A DNA stretch of 6,892 nucleotides, from positions 1 through 6,892 of the forward strand of contig ASPC01000031.1 of NCBI GenBank assembly GCA_000405345.1, written 5' to 3'. Position 1 is the stretch's first letter. Each line of letters opens with the position of its first letter. The DNA comes from Atribacteria bacterium SCGC AAA255-N14. GTDB taxonomy: Bacteria > Atribacterota > JS1 > SB-45 > 34-128. Below the pieces are notes generated by a model. It was not told the DNA's origin. It made no database searches and saw nothing but the letters and a program-made list of their open reading frames with translations. The position numbers were made by a program, and so were the translations under genes. Of this stretch, positions 1 to 6,431 are shown in pieces.

Positions 1-597
1 ATTCCTTTAAAAAACATGAAAGATATTTATCAAACCGCCCATAAACATAATATTTTTATTCATCTAGATGGAGCAAGGATATTTAATGCAGCAGCAGCTT
101 TAAATGTTGATGTATCAGTAGTGGCTAAGTATTCTGATTCAGTGATGTTTTGCCTTTCTAAAGGATTAGGTGTCCCTATCGGGGCAATTTTATCCGGATC
201 GAAAGAATTTATTGAGAAAGCTAAAAAGTATAGACAGATGTTAGGGGGAGTAATGAGACAAGCAGGTGTTCTAGCAGCATCTGGAATAATTGCACTTGAA
301 ACAATGGCAGATAGATTAAAAGAAGATCAGAAGAATGCCTGGATCCTGGGAGAGGATCTAAATAAAATAAAAGGAGTAGAAGTTGACTTAGAAACTGTCC
401 AAACTAATATGGTATTTATTAATGTAAAAAATTTGGGAATAAACTCCGATGAGTTTTTAAAAAAATTATTAAAATTTAATATTCTTGCTTCACCACGACG
501 TCCTAATGAGGTCCGATTTATTACACATTTTGGAATTAATAGAGAGGATATTAATAAAACAATAAAAGCAGTAGCGGAAATAGCCAAAATAAATTAG
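1..597 (+). CDS. ltaE: Low-specificity L-threonine aldolase, C-terminal part (5'-truncated by window edge)
   Basis: A PLP enzyme of the beta-eliminating lyase / threonine aldolase family. It cleaves L-threonine or L-allo-threonine to glycine and acetaldehyde, usually with relaxed specificity for other beta-hydroxy amino acids, in the cytoplasm. The frame is open to base 1, so the gene starts upstream. The 198 residues present are a little over half of the usual ~340. Visible hallmarks, numbered from base 1: HLDGARIF (residues 21-28), whose Asp is in the cofactor-binding position; SKGLGVPIGA (53-62), whose Lys54 is the expected PLP Schiff-base lysine; and the family-typical stretch GGVMRQAGVLAASG. 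The C-terminal small domain is complete and ends at TAG. An internal ATG at 16 is not the start, because conserved aldolase sequence continues before it. About 134 bp separate it from the aminotransferase, so co-transcription with the downstream genes is uncertain. Family assignment is firm; the physiological substrate is not shown. Confidence 0.93.
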   Translation: MPLKNMKDIYQTAHKHNIFIHLDGARIFNAAAALNVDVSVVAKYSDSVMFCLSKGLGVPIGAILSGSKEFIEKAKKYRQMLGGVMRQAGVLAASGIIALETMADRLKEDQKNAWILGEDLNKIKGVEVDLETVQTNMVFINVKNLGINSDEFLKKLLKFNILASPRRPNEVRFITHFGINREDINKTIKAVAEIAKIN

Positions 598-628
598 TGT
601 TATAAAAATCCTGCGTAATGATAAAATT

Positions 629-675
629 TTGGTCAATTAATATACATAAATAATTTACATATATTTAATGACCAA
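629..675. repeat. Imperfect 47-bp palindrome in the ltaE-hisC gap
   Basis: The arms 629-650 and 654-675 are inverted copies around a 3-base centre (651-653). I count 18 of 22 positions paired, with mismatches at 636/668, 638/666, 645/659 and 646/658. The outer ends, TTGGTCA and TGACCAA, match exactly over 7 bp and hold the only G/C-rich pairs. No T-tract follows the right arm, so it does not look like an intrinsic terminator. Its place upstream of the aminotransferase-IOR genes would suit an operator dyad for a dimeric regulator (inference). In such AT-rich DNA the inner A/T pairing may be partly chance; the TTGGTCA/TGACCAA ends are the more telling part. Confidence 0.45.
637..665 (+). promoter_or_regulatory. 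Candidate sigma70-type promoter for the hisC-ior genes
   Basis: A TATATT hexamer at 660-665 (5 of 6 matches to TATAAT) lies 17 bp after TTAATA at 637-642 (4 of 6 matches to TTGACA). Both boxes fall inside the palindrome at 629-675, an arrangement in which a bound repressor would block RNA polymerase. Near-consensus hexamers are common in DNA this AT-rich, so this is a candidate only. The leader to the aminotransferase start would be about 60 bases. Confidence 0.25.
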
Positions 676-731
676 GCTAAGAGTAGTTTTGAAAAATATT
701 TATGCAAATATTGCGTTATGGAGAGAGAAAA

Positions 732-1835
732 ATGAAAAAAGAAAAAATCTTAATAAGAAAAGGAATATCAGATTTAAAACCCTATGTTCCAGGTAAGCCA
801 ATTGAAGATGTAAAAAGAGAATTGGGTTTAAAAGAAGTTATAAAATTAGCCTCTAATGAAACCTCAATTGGCCCTTCCCCTTTAGCAATAGAGGCTATAA
901 TAAAAGAAGCAAAAAATATTAATCTTTATCCTGAAGCGACAAGTAGACTCTTAAGAGAGAAATTAGCTGAGAAGTTAAAAATCGACAAAGAGATGATCAT
1001 TTGCGGTAATGGAGCAGATGATGTTATTGATCTTGTGGGGATGGCTTTTATTAATGAGGGTGATGAAGTCATCACTTGCGAAACTACTTTTCCTGCCTAT
1101 AGAACTGCAGTCAAAATAATGGGAGGGAAATTTATTTCGGTTAAACTTAAAGATTTCTGTTTTGATTTGGAGGAAATAGCGAAAAGAATCAACGAGAAAA
1201 CCAAAATGATTTTTCTGTGTAATCCTAATAACCCTACCGGGACGATCTTAACCAAAGAAGAAATAAATAGATTTATGAAAAAAATTCCAAAAGATATCAT
1301 TGTTGTCTTTGATGAAGCATATTGTGATTATGTTGAAAATAAGAATTATGTTAATGGTTTACAATTTGTCTTAGAAGGGAAAAATGTAATTGTTGTCCGT
1401 ACTTTTTCAAAAATAGCAGGAATAGCAGGAGTTCGAGTCGGTTACGCAATCGCACACCAAGAATTAATTAGTTATCTAAGGAGAGTGGTAAATCCATTTA
1501 CAACAAATAGACTAGCACAAGTTGCAGCTCTAGCTTCTTTGGATGATGAAGAACATCGTAAAAAAGTTTTAAATTCAAACCATGAAGGAAAAGAATATTT
1601 ATATAAGGCTCTAGATAAATTAGGACTTTTCTATGTTCCCTCAGAGACGAATTTTATTTTTATTGATTTAAAAGAAGATAGTGAGATTGTTTTTGAAAAA
1701 TTATTAAAAAAAGGAGTAATTATAAGACCAGGAAAACCCTATGGTTGCCCAAATTTTATTCGAGTTACCATAGGGATCCTTTATGAAAATCAAAAATTTA
1801 TAAAAAGTTTAATAGAAGTACTTAATCTTAATTGA
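732..1835 (+). CDS. hisC: Histidinol-phosphate aminotransferase family (HisC-like) PLP aminotransferase
   Basis: A class I/II fold-type I aminotransferase of the HisC family. The classical reaction is imidazole-acetol phosphate + glutamate = histidinol phosphate + 2-oxoglutarate; several family members also transaminate aromatic amino acids. Numbered from the ATG at 732 (367 aa, normal length): NPNNPTG at 164-170, FDEAYCDY with Asp194 and Tyr197 (cofactor contacts), and TFSKIAGIAGVRVGY with Lys227 as the PLP lysine. The C-terminal IRPG...FIRVTIG holds the carboxylate-binding Arg. The start at 732 is chosen because GGAGAG at 720-725 sits 6 bases before it; an in-frame ATG at 702 would add 10 non-conserved residues and lacks an SD. 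The gene lies 11 bp before iorA, and no other his gene is in the window. Its partners suggest that it feeds 2-oxo acids (phenylpyruvate, indolepyruvate, hydroxyphenylpyruvate) to IorAB rather than making histidine (inference). The symbol therefore marks the family, not a proven role. Confidence 0.88.
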   Translation: MKKEKILIRKGISDLKPYVPGKPIEDVKRELGLKEVIKLASNETSIGPSPLAIEAIIKEAKNINLYPEATSRLLREKLAEKLKIDKEMIICGNGADDVIDLVGMAFINEGDEVITCETTFPAYRTAVKIMGGKFISVKLKDFCFDLEEIAKRINEKTKMIFLCNPNNPTGTILTKEEINRFMKKIPKDIIVVFDEAYCDYVENKNYVNGLQFVLEGKNVIVVRTFSKIAGIAGVRVGYAIAHQELISYLRRVVNPFTTNRLAQVAALASLDDEEHRKKVLNSNHEGKEYLYKALDKLGLFYVPSETNFIFIDLKEDSEIVFEKLLKKGVIIRPGKPYGCPNFIRVTIGILYENQKFIKSLIEVLNLN

Positions 1836-1846
1836 AAGGAAACGAT

Positions 1847-3712
1847 ATGAAAAAACTACTGACCGGAAATGAAGCCATTGCTGAAGGAATTATTGAATCA
1901 GGAGTAGAAGTAGTCTGCGGATATCCCGGAACACCTTCTACAGAGGTCATAATAAATCTTATACCAAAAGCCAAGGATTTAGATATTCGTGTTGATTGGG
2001 ATATTAATGAAAAGGTTGCTCTTGAAATTGCAGCTGGTGCAGCATGGGCAGGCAAAAAAGCAATTGTAACCATGAAAATGTCAGGAGTAAATGTTGCTGC
2101 AGATTCTTTGTGTTCTATTGCTTATAGTGGCTTTACAGGCAGTATGGTTGTTTATGTAGCTGATGATCCGGGAACATCTGCTGGAATGACCGAACAAGAC
2201 TCTAGACACTATGCAAGGCTCATGATTATGCCGATGTTAGATGCTTCCAACCAACAGGAAGCTTTAGATTTTACAAAAAATGCTTTTAATCTTTCCAAAA
2301 AAATTGGAGGGCCTCTATTTTTAAGATTAACCTCGGATGTAGCTCATGCTGCTTCAGATGTTCAATTTGAAGAGAATATTTCTAAAGATAAAGATAATCC
2401 TTTTTTTAAACGGGATGTTGCCAAATATTCTAAAGCAAAAGCATCATTTTGTATGAATCAACATCAAGAAGCCCTTAATCGTTTGGAAAAAGCAAGGGAT
2501 ATTGTTGATTCGGAATTAGAAATTGATAAGGTTCGTTATGGAGGAAAATCAGGAGTCATTGTATCAGGTTCTCCTTGGATGAATTTACAAGAAGCAATCA
2601 GTGAATATAATTTGGATATATCCTGGTTGAAACTTGGAATGGTTTATCCATTCTCTCAAGAAAAGATTCTAAGCTTTTTAGATAAAATGGATAAAATATT
2701 AATTTTGGAAGAGTTGGACCCGTTTATAGAAGAAGAAACACTAAAAATTATCGGTCAATATGGGAAAAAAATTAAAGTCATGGGAAAATTTGATAATACA
2801 CTTCCAAAAATAGGAAATTATTCTTTCAGTATAATTAAAAAAGCCTTAGAAACTTTTTTAGGAATTAAATTAGGAAGCGAAATGTCTAAAGAAATTGTAG
2901 AAAAAGCTAAAAGCCTTGAAGTTTCTCGACCAAGCTCTTTTTGTACCGGTTGTCCTCATCGAGGAACCTATTATGCTTTAAACCAAGCAATAAAACAATT
3001 AAAATACAAAAAGGAAGATATTATTGTCAGTGGGGACATTGGGTGTAGTTTTTTAGGAGCCAATCCACCCTTTAATAGTTGCTGGTCAGAAGTGGCTATG
3101 GGAGCTAGTATTGGTATTGCTCAAGGATTAAAATTAACAGGAATCAAAAAACCAATCATTGCCACTTTGGGTGATGGAACTTTTTTTCATTCTGGAATAG
3201 CCCCTTTAATCAATGCAGTTTATCATAATATCCCCTTAACTGTTATTATTTTAGATAATGGATGGACTGCACAAACAGGTTTTGAAGAAAACCCAGGAAC
3301 GGTTGACTTATATGAAGGTAAAAAAAATAAAAAGATTGAATTAATTGATGTAGTGAAAGCTTGTGGAGTGAAAAATGTTTTTCTTACTGACCCTTACCAA
3401 TATAAAGATACGTTAGAAGTTTTAAAAGAAGCTATAAAGTACAAAGGGGTTTCAGTAGTTATTTCTCGCAGAGAATGTGCTCTTCAGGCGAGTAAAAGAA
3501 AAGTAAGTCTACCCAAATATACAGTCAATATTGAAAAATGTATAGGTTGTAGGAAGTGCATTAAAGAATTGGCTTGTCCAGCTATGAGTTTTAGTTTTTC
3601 TAAGGAAAATAAAAAAGGGGTTATGCAAATTACATCTGCCTGTTTTGGTTGCGGGCTATGTAAAAATATATGTCCGACAGGGGCGATTGAGGTGATAGCG
3701 GATGAAGACTGA
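1847..3712 (+). CDS. iorA: Indolepyruvate:ferredoxin oxidoreductase, alpha subunit
   Basis: Large subunit of the oxygen-sensitive IOR complex: arylpyruvate + CoA + oxidised ferredoxin gives aryl-acetyl-CoA + CO2 + reduced ferredoxin, in the cytoplasm. The protein is 621 aa, typical for the family. In order: an N-terminal pyruvate:ferredoxin oxidoreductase-type domain beginning TGNEAIAEGI, with GYPGTPSTEV; a middle domain; a TPP-binding domain introduced by CTGCPHRG (residues 366-373), with the TPP/metal motif GDG at 442-444 and LDNGWTAQTG from 469; and a C-terminal ferredoxin domain with two [4Fe-4S] sites (Cys565/568/571/577 and Cys599/602/605/609). The ATG at 1847 is chosen because AAAGGA (1835-1840) sits 6 bases upstream. 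A TTG at 1832 overlaps the aminotransferase stop and has no SD. All expected cofactor residues are present. Substrate range within the family (aromatic or branched-chain) cannot be read from sequence. Confidence 0.95.
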   Translation: MKKLLTGNEAIAEGIIESGVEVVCGYPGTPSTEVIINLIPKAKDLDIRVDWDINEKVALEIAAGAAWAGKKAIVTMKMSGVNVAADSLCSIAYSGFTGSMVVYVADDPGTSAGMTEQDSRHYARLMIMPMLDASNQQEALDFTKNAFNLSKKIGGPLFLRLTSDVAHAASDVQFEENISKDKDNPFFKRDVAKYSKAKASFCMNQHQEALNRLEKARDIVDSELEIDKVRYGGKSGVIVSGSPWMNLQEAISEYNLDISWLKLGMVYPFSQEKILSFLDKMDKILILEELDPFIEEETLKIIGQYGKKIKVMGKFDNTLPKIGNYSFSIIKKALETFLGIKLGSEMSKEIVEKAKSLEVSRPSSFCTGCPHRGTYYALNQAIKQLKYKKEDIIVSGDIGCSFLGANPPFNSCWSEVAMGASIGIAQGLKLTGIKKPIIATLGDGTFFHSGIAPLINAVYHNIPLTVIILDNGWTAQTGFEENPGTVDLYEGKKNKKIELIDVVKACGVKNVFLTDPYQYKDTLEVLKEAIKYKGVSVVISRRECALQASKRKVSLPKYTVNIEKCIGCRKCIKELACPAMSFSFSKENKKGVMQITSACFGCGLCKNICPTGAIEVIADED

Positions 3713-4295
3713 TTTTTATTTTGTAGGTTTAGGGGGGCAAGGAATTATTAAATTATCAGAAATAATCGCTCATTATGGAATGGAAATTGGCGAAAAAGTT
3801 AAGTTCTATAAAGAAGTTGGTTTAGCACAAAGAGGGGGTTCAGCTCATGGAGAAGTAAGAATTGGGGATGTTTTTGGATCAAGGATACCCCCATTTTCAG
3901 CAGATGTAATGGTAGGAATGGAATTTTCAGAAACCCTAAAGGCAATTGAATTTTTAAAACCCGGAGGAGTTGTAATTTTAAACGATCATAAGATTTATCC
4001 AATTGACATGATGTCCGAAACAGAAAAATATCCTAAAGATGAAGATATAATTAATTTGTTAAATAGGCAAAAAGTTAAATTAATACAGATAAAAGCTGCG
4101 GAAATTGCAGAAGAAATAAAATTCCCTAAGGCTGAAAATATTATTTTACTTGGGGTTTTGGCTGAAATTATTTCTTTAGATAAAGTTGTTTTAATAAAAG
4201 TATTAAAACAACATGTCCCTGGTAGATTCATTGAACAGAATCTAATAGCTTTTGATAAGGGTGTAGATATAGCAAAAAATAGTGTAGTTAAGTAG
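3702..4295 (+). CDS. iorB: Indolepyruvate:ferredoxin oxidoreductase, beta subunit
   Basis: Small subunit of the IOR complex, homologous to the gamma domain of pyruvate:ferredoxin oxidoreductases. At 197 aa it has the expected length. Diagnostic features are the N-terminal GLGGQG (residues 9-14) and the EVGLAQRGGSAHGEVRIG segment (38-55), both standard for this subunit. It has no iron-sulfur cysteine motifs, as expected, because the clusters are in IorA. The start overlaps the last 11 bp of iorA, and its SD, GAGGTGAT (3689-3696), lies inside iorA with 5 bases of spacing. This points to translational coupling and 1:1 synthesis. A gap of 56 bp follows before buk. Confidence 0.94.
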   Translation: MKTDFYFVGLGGQGIIKLSEIIAHYGMEIGEKVKFYKEVGLAQRGGSAHGEVRIGDVFGSRIPPFSADVMVGMEFSETLKAIEFLKPGGVVILNDHKIYPIDMMSETEKYPKDEDIINLLNRQKVKLIQIKAAEIAEEIKFPKAENIILLGVLAEIISLDKVVLIKVLKQHVPGRFIEQNLIAFDKGVDIAKNSVVK

Positions 4296-4313
4296 TAAAA
4301 ATACTTATTTTAA

Positions 4314-4319
4314 TATAAT
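4314..4319 (+). promoter_or_regulatory. Perfect TATAAT hexamer upstream of buk
   Basis: TATAAT lies in the 56-bp iorB-buk gap, about 33 bases before the buk start. No recognisable -35 box lies 16-18 bp upstream (the sequence there is around AGTAGT) and there is no TG extension. It could be a secondary internal promoter for buk-ptb or simply a chance match in an AT-rich spacer. Confidence 0.22.
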
Positions 4320-4351
4320 AAATTAGATTGTAAAAAACCATGAGGTAAAAA

Positions 4352-5440
4352 GTGTTAAAAAACTTTAGAATATTAACCATTAATCCAGGGTCAACTTCTA
4401 CTGTAGTTGCCGTTTTTAGAAATGAAGAATTGCAGATTCAATGTAATTTATCACATTCTACGCTGGAATTATCTTCATATGATAAAATTAGCGATCAATA
4501 TGAATTTCGTTCCCAAGTTGTATTGGATTTTCTTAAAAATAATAATATAAAGCTAAATAGTTTTGATGCGATAGTAGGAAGAGGAGGAGAAATAAAACCC
4601 ATAAAAAGTGGAACTTACCGAATTAACGAGCTAATGATAGAGGATTTAAGAGAAAGACCAAGAGTAGAACACGCCTCTAATTTAGGGGCAATTATTGCCT
4701 ATGAATTAGCTCAAAAGATTAATAAACCTGCTTTTATAGTTGATGGGATTTCTGTTGATGAATTTGAACCGCTAGCCAGAATTTCTGGAATACCAGAAAT
4801 TGAAAGAGAAAGTTTAACTCATGCACTTAGCTTAAAAGCTGCAGCAAGAAGAGCTGCAAGAGAGTTAAATAAGAATTATCAAGATCTTAATCTAATTGTG
4901 ATCCATCTAGGAGGAGGGATATCAGTTAGCGCTCATTACAAAGGAAGATTAATCGATTCAAATTGTGCTACTACAGATGGACCTTTTTCTCCGGAAAGAT
5001 CCGGTAGTTTACCAGCTAGACAATTAGTGAAAATGTGTTATTCTGGCAAATACAGCGAAGAGGAAATGTTAAAAAAAATTAATGGGCGAGGAGGTTTAGT
5101 GGCTTATCTCGGAACAAATAATACTCTAGAAATAGAAGAACGGATAAGTAATGGAGATAAAAAAGCCGAGTTAATTTATAAGGCAATGGCCTATCAAATT
5201 GCTAAGGAAATTGGAGGAAAAGCTGCCGTACTAAAAGGAGAGGTAGATGCTATTGTTTTCACCGGAAATTTATTGAGAGGTAAAGGTGCATTAGGGAATA
5301 CATTTTTAGATTGGATAAAAGAAAGAGTTCAATTCGTTGCCCCTATTATTGTTTATCCAGGGAGTGATGAATTAAAAGCAATGGCTCGGGGAGCAATCAG
5401 AGTATTGCGAGGAACAGAAAAGGCGGAAGAGTATTCATAG
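4352..5440 (+). CDS. buk: Butyrate kinase
   Basis: An acetokinase-family (ASKHA fold) kinase: acyl phosphate + ADP = carboxylate + ATP. The classical substrate is butyryl phosphate, and many members also accept branched-chain acyl phosphates. At 362 aa it matches butyrate kinases (~355) rather than acetate kinases (~400). Seen: the N-terminal phosphate-binding INPGSTST (N11-T17), IHLGGGISVS (184-193) as the second phosphate loop, and DGPFSPERSGSLPARQLV from residue 209, a signature of butyrate rather than acetate kinases. The start is GTG, supported by GAGG at 4342-4345 with 6 bases of spacing; no better ATG exists nearby. It stands before ptb, the reverse of the ptb-buk order familiar from clostridia. 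Next to iorAB, it likely conserves the thioester energy of the IOR product as ATP (inference). Confidence 0.95.
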   Translation: MLKNFRILTINPGSTSTVVAVFRNEELQIQCNLSHSTLELSSYDKISDQYEFRSQVVLDFLKNNNIKLNSFDAIVGRGGEIKPIKSGTYRINELMIEDLRERPRVEHASNLGAIIAYELAQKINKPAFIVDGISVDEFEPLARISGIPEIERESLTHALSLKAAARRAARELNKNYQDLNLIVIHLGGGISVSAHYKGRLIDSNCATTDGPFSPERSGSLPARQLVKMCYSGKYSEEEMLKKINGRGGLVAYLGTNNTLEIEERISNGDKKAELIYKAMAYQIAKEIGGKAAVLKGEVDAIVFTGNLLRGKGALGNTFLDWIKERVQFVAPIIVYPGSDELKAMARGAIRVLRGTEKAEEYS

Positions 5441-5466
5441 TCTGGATAAATTTATAATTTAAAAAG

Positions 5467-5473
5467 AAGGAGG
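5467..5473 (+). promoter_or_regulatory. Strong SD (AAGGAGG) marking the ptb start
   Basis: This site decides the ptb start. AAGGAGG is a near-perfect anti-SD complement, but no ATG, GTG or TTG follows in the ptb frame until 5569, 95 bases away. At normal spacing the in-frame codons are ATA (5479, 5 bases), ATA (5482, 8 bases) and ATC (5485, 11 bases). Initiation at one of these, most plausibly an ATA, would give the normal N-terminus. Confidence 0.7.
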
Positions 5474-5481
5474 GTAGAATA

Positions 5482-6396
5482 ATAATCTCATTTGGAGAAA
5501 TTTTAAAAAAAGCAAAAAGTTTAGGCAGGAAAATAATTTCAGTAGCAGCTGCAGGAGATATTGATGTTTTGAAATCTATAAAACGGGCAAGCTTGGAAGG
5601 ATTAGTAGAAGGAATTTTGATAGGAGATAAAAAATTAATTATTCAAATCGCCACTGAAAATAACATTAATCTAAAAAATTATGAGATAGTAGATGAGCCT
5701 GATTATATTAAATCAGCAAGAGTGGCAGTAGAATTAGTTAGGAATAAAAAAGCTGATATTTTAATGAAAGGAATGGTTAGTACCGCAATTTTTTTACAAG
5801 CAGTTTTAGATAAGGAAATTGGTTTAAGAACTAATAGAATATTAAGCCATGCTTATATTTTGGAAATAAAGGGGTATAATCGTTTACTAATTTCTACCGA
5901 TGGAACGATGACTATTCAACCCAATTTAATTCAAAAAGCACAGATTATTCAAAATACAATTGATTTTTGTCATTGTTTAGGAATTATAAATCCAAAAGTA
6001 GCAGTTCTTGCAGCTATTGAATTAGTAAATCCTGATATGCCGGCCACAATTGATGCTGCTTGTTTAGCAAAAATGAGTGAACGAGGTCAAATCAAAGGCG
6101 GAATCGTTGACGGACCTTTGGCTTTTGATAACGCAATATCTAAAGAAGCAGCGCTACATAAAAAAATATTTAGCCCGGTATCAGGAGAAGTTGACATCAT
6201 TCTTTCTCCCTGTATTGAAGCAGCAAATATATTTTCAAAAGGGATGGTATTTTTAAGCCAAGCTATTCCAGCGGGAATTGTATTAGGCGCAAAAGCACCG
6301 ATAGTTTTAGTTTCTCGAGCGGATAGTGCTAGATCTAAACTTTATTCCATTGCTTTGGGAGTATTAGCATGCATGAAAAACGAAGTTAGCAGCTAA
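5482..6396 (+). CDS. ptb: Phosphate butyryltransferase with apparent non-canonical (ATA) start
   Basis: A phosphotransacylase (PTA/PTB family): acyl-CoA + phosphate = acyl phosphate + CoA, the partner step of butyrate kinase. From 5482 the protein is ~304 aa, the usual family length. Family sequence is visible from the start: ISFGEILKKAK and VAAAGDIDVL (21-30), then KGMVSTAIFLQAVL (from 96), NPDMPATIDAA, GQIKGGIVDGPLAFDNAI, and AGIVLGAKAPIVLVSRADS near the C-terminus. The only standard in-frame start is TTG at 5569. Using it would delete about 29 conserved residues, and it lies far from the strong SD at 5467-5473. The frame is open back to a TAA at 5455-5457. Initiation at ATA (5482, or 5479) or a G-to-A consensus error in an original ATG is therefore inferred. 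The family motif normally read near TDGAMNIAP is STDGTMTIQP here, a mild divergence. The gene sits 41 bp after buk. Confidence 0.9.
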   Translation: MISFGEILKKAKSLGRKIISVAAAGDIDVLKSIKRASLEGLVEGILIGDKKLIIQIATENNINLKNYEIVDEPDYIKSARVAVELVRNKKADILMKGMVSTAIFLQAVLDKEIGLRTNRILSHAYILEIKGYNRLLISTDGTMTIQPNLIQKAQIIQNTIDFCHCLGIINPKVAVLAAIELVNPDMPATIDAACLAKMSERGQIKGGIVDGPLAFDNAISKEAALHKKIFSPVSGEVDIILSPCIEAANIFSKGMVFLSQAIPAGIVLGAKAPIVLVSRADSARSKLYSIALGVLACMKNEVSS

Positions 6397-6416
6397 AAAA
6401 GATTATTTATTATTAG

Positions 6417-6425
6417 AAGGAGGTG
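6417..6425 (+). promoter_or_regulatory. Consensus SD (AAGGAGGTG) deciding the molybdoenzyme start
   Basis: AAGGAGGTG complements the 16S rRNA tail almost fully. The upstream in-frame GTG at 6423 lies inside this SD and so cannot be its start. TTG at 6432 (8 bases after AAGGAGG) or TTG at 6429 (5 bases) are the workable starts. Confidence 0.7.
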
Positions 6426-6431
6426 GTTTTG

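Noticed and set aside
327..587. Minus-strand open frame within ltaE
   Set aside because: It lies fully inside the well-conserved threonine aldolase gene and shows no recognisable protein family, SD or independent context.
695..712. Perfect 7-bp stem AATATTT / AAATATT with a 4-base loop, a possible terminator or regulatory hairpin
   Set aside because: All pairs are A-T, there is no following T-tract, and such stems arise often in AT-rich DNA.
702..731. Upstream in-frame ATG adding MQILRYGERK to the aminotransferase
   Set aside because: It lacks an SD, and the ATG at 732 has GGAGAG at ideal spacing and matches the family's N-terminus better.
598..731. Riboswitch or T-box in the leader of the aminotransferase gene
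   Set aside because: The gap is short, very AT-rich and lacks recognisable T-box or riboswitch core motifs; only the palindrome and a weak promoter can be supported.
1097..1300. Minus-strand open frame within the aminotransferase gene
   Set aside because: A shadow of the HisC-like coding region, with no family resemblance.
1832..1846. TTG start for iorA overlapping the aminotransferase stop
   Set aside because: The SD AAAGGA lies after this TTG and serves the ATG at 1847, where the family's N-terminus begins.
1828..2073. Minus-strand open frame over the start of iorA
   Set aside because: Antisense of the conserved IorA N-terminal domain; its composition reflects the opposite strand's codons.
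3799..4231. Two minus-strand open frames within iorB
   Set aside because: Both are antisense to conserved IorB sequence and have no supporting SD or homology.
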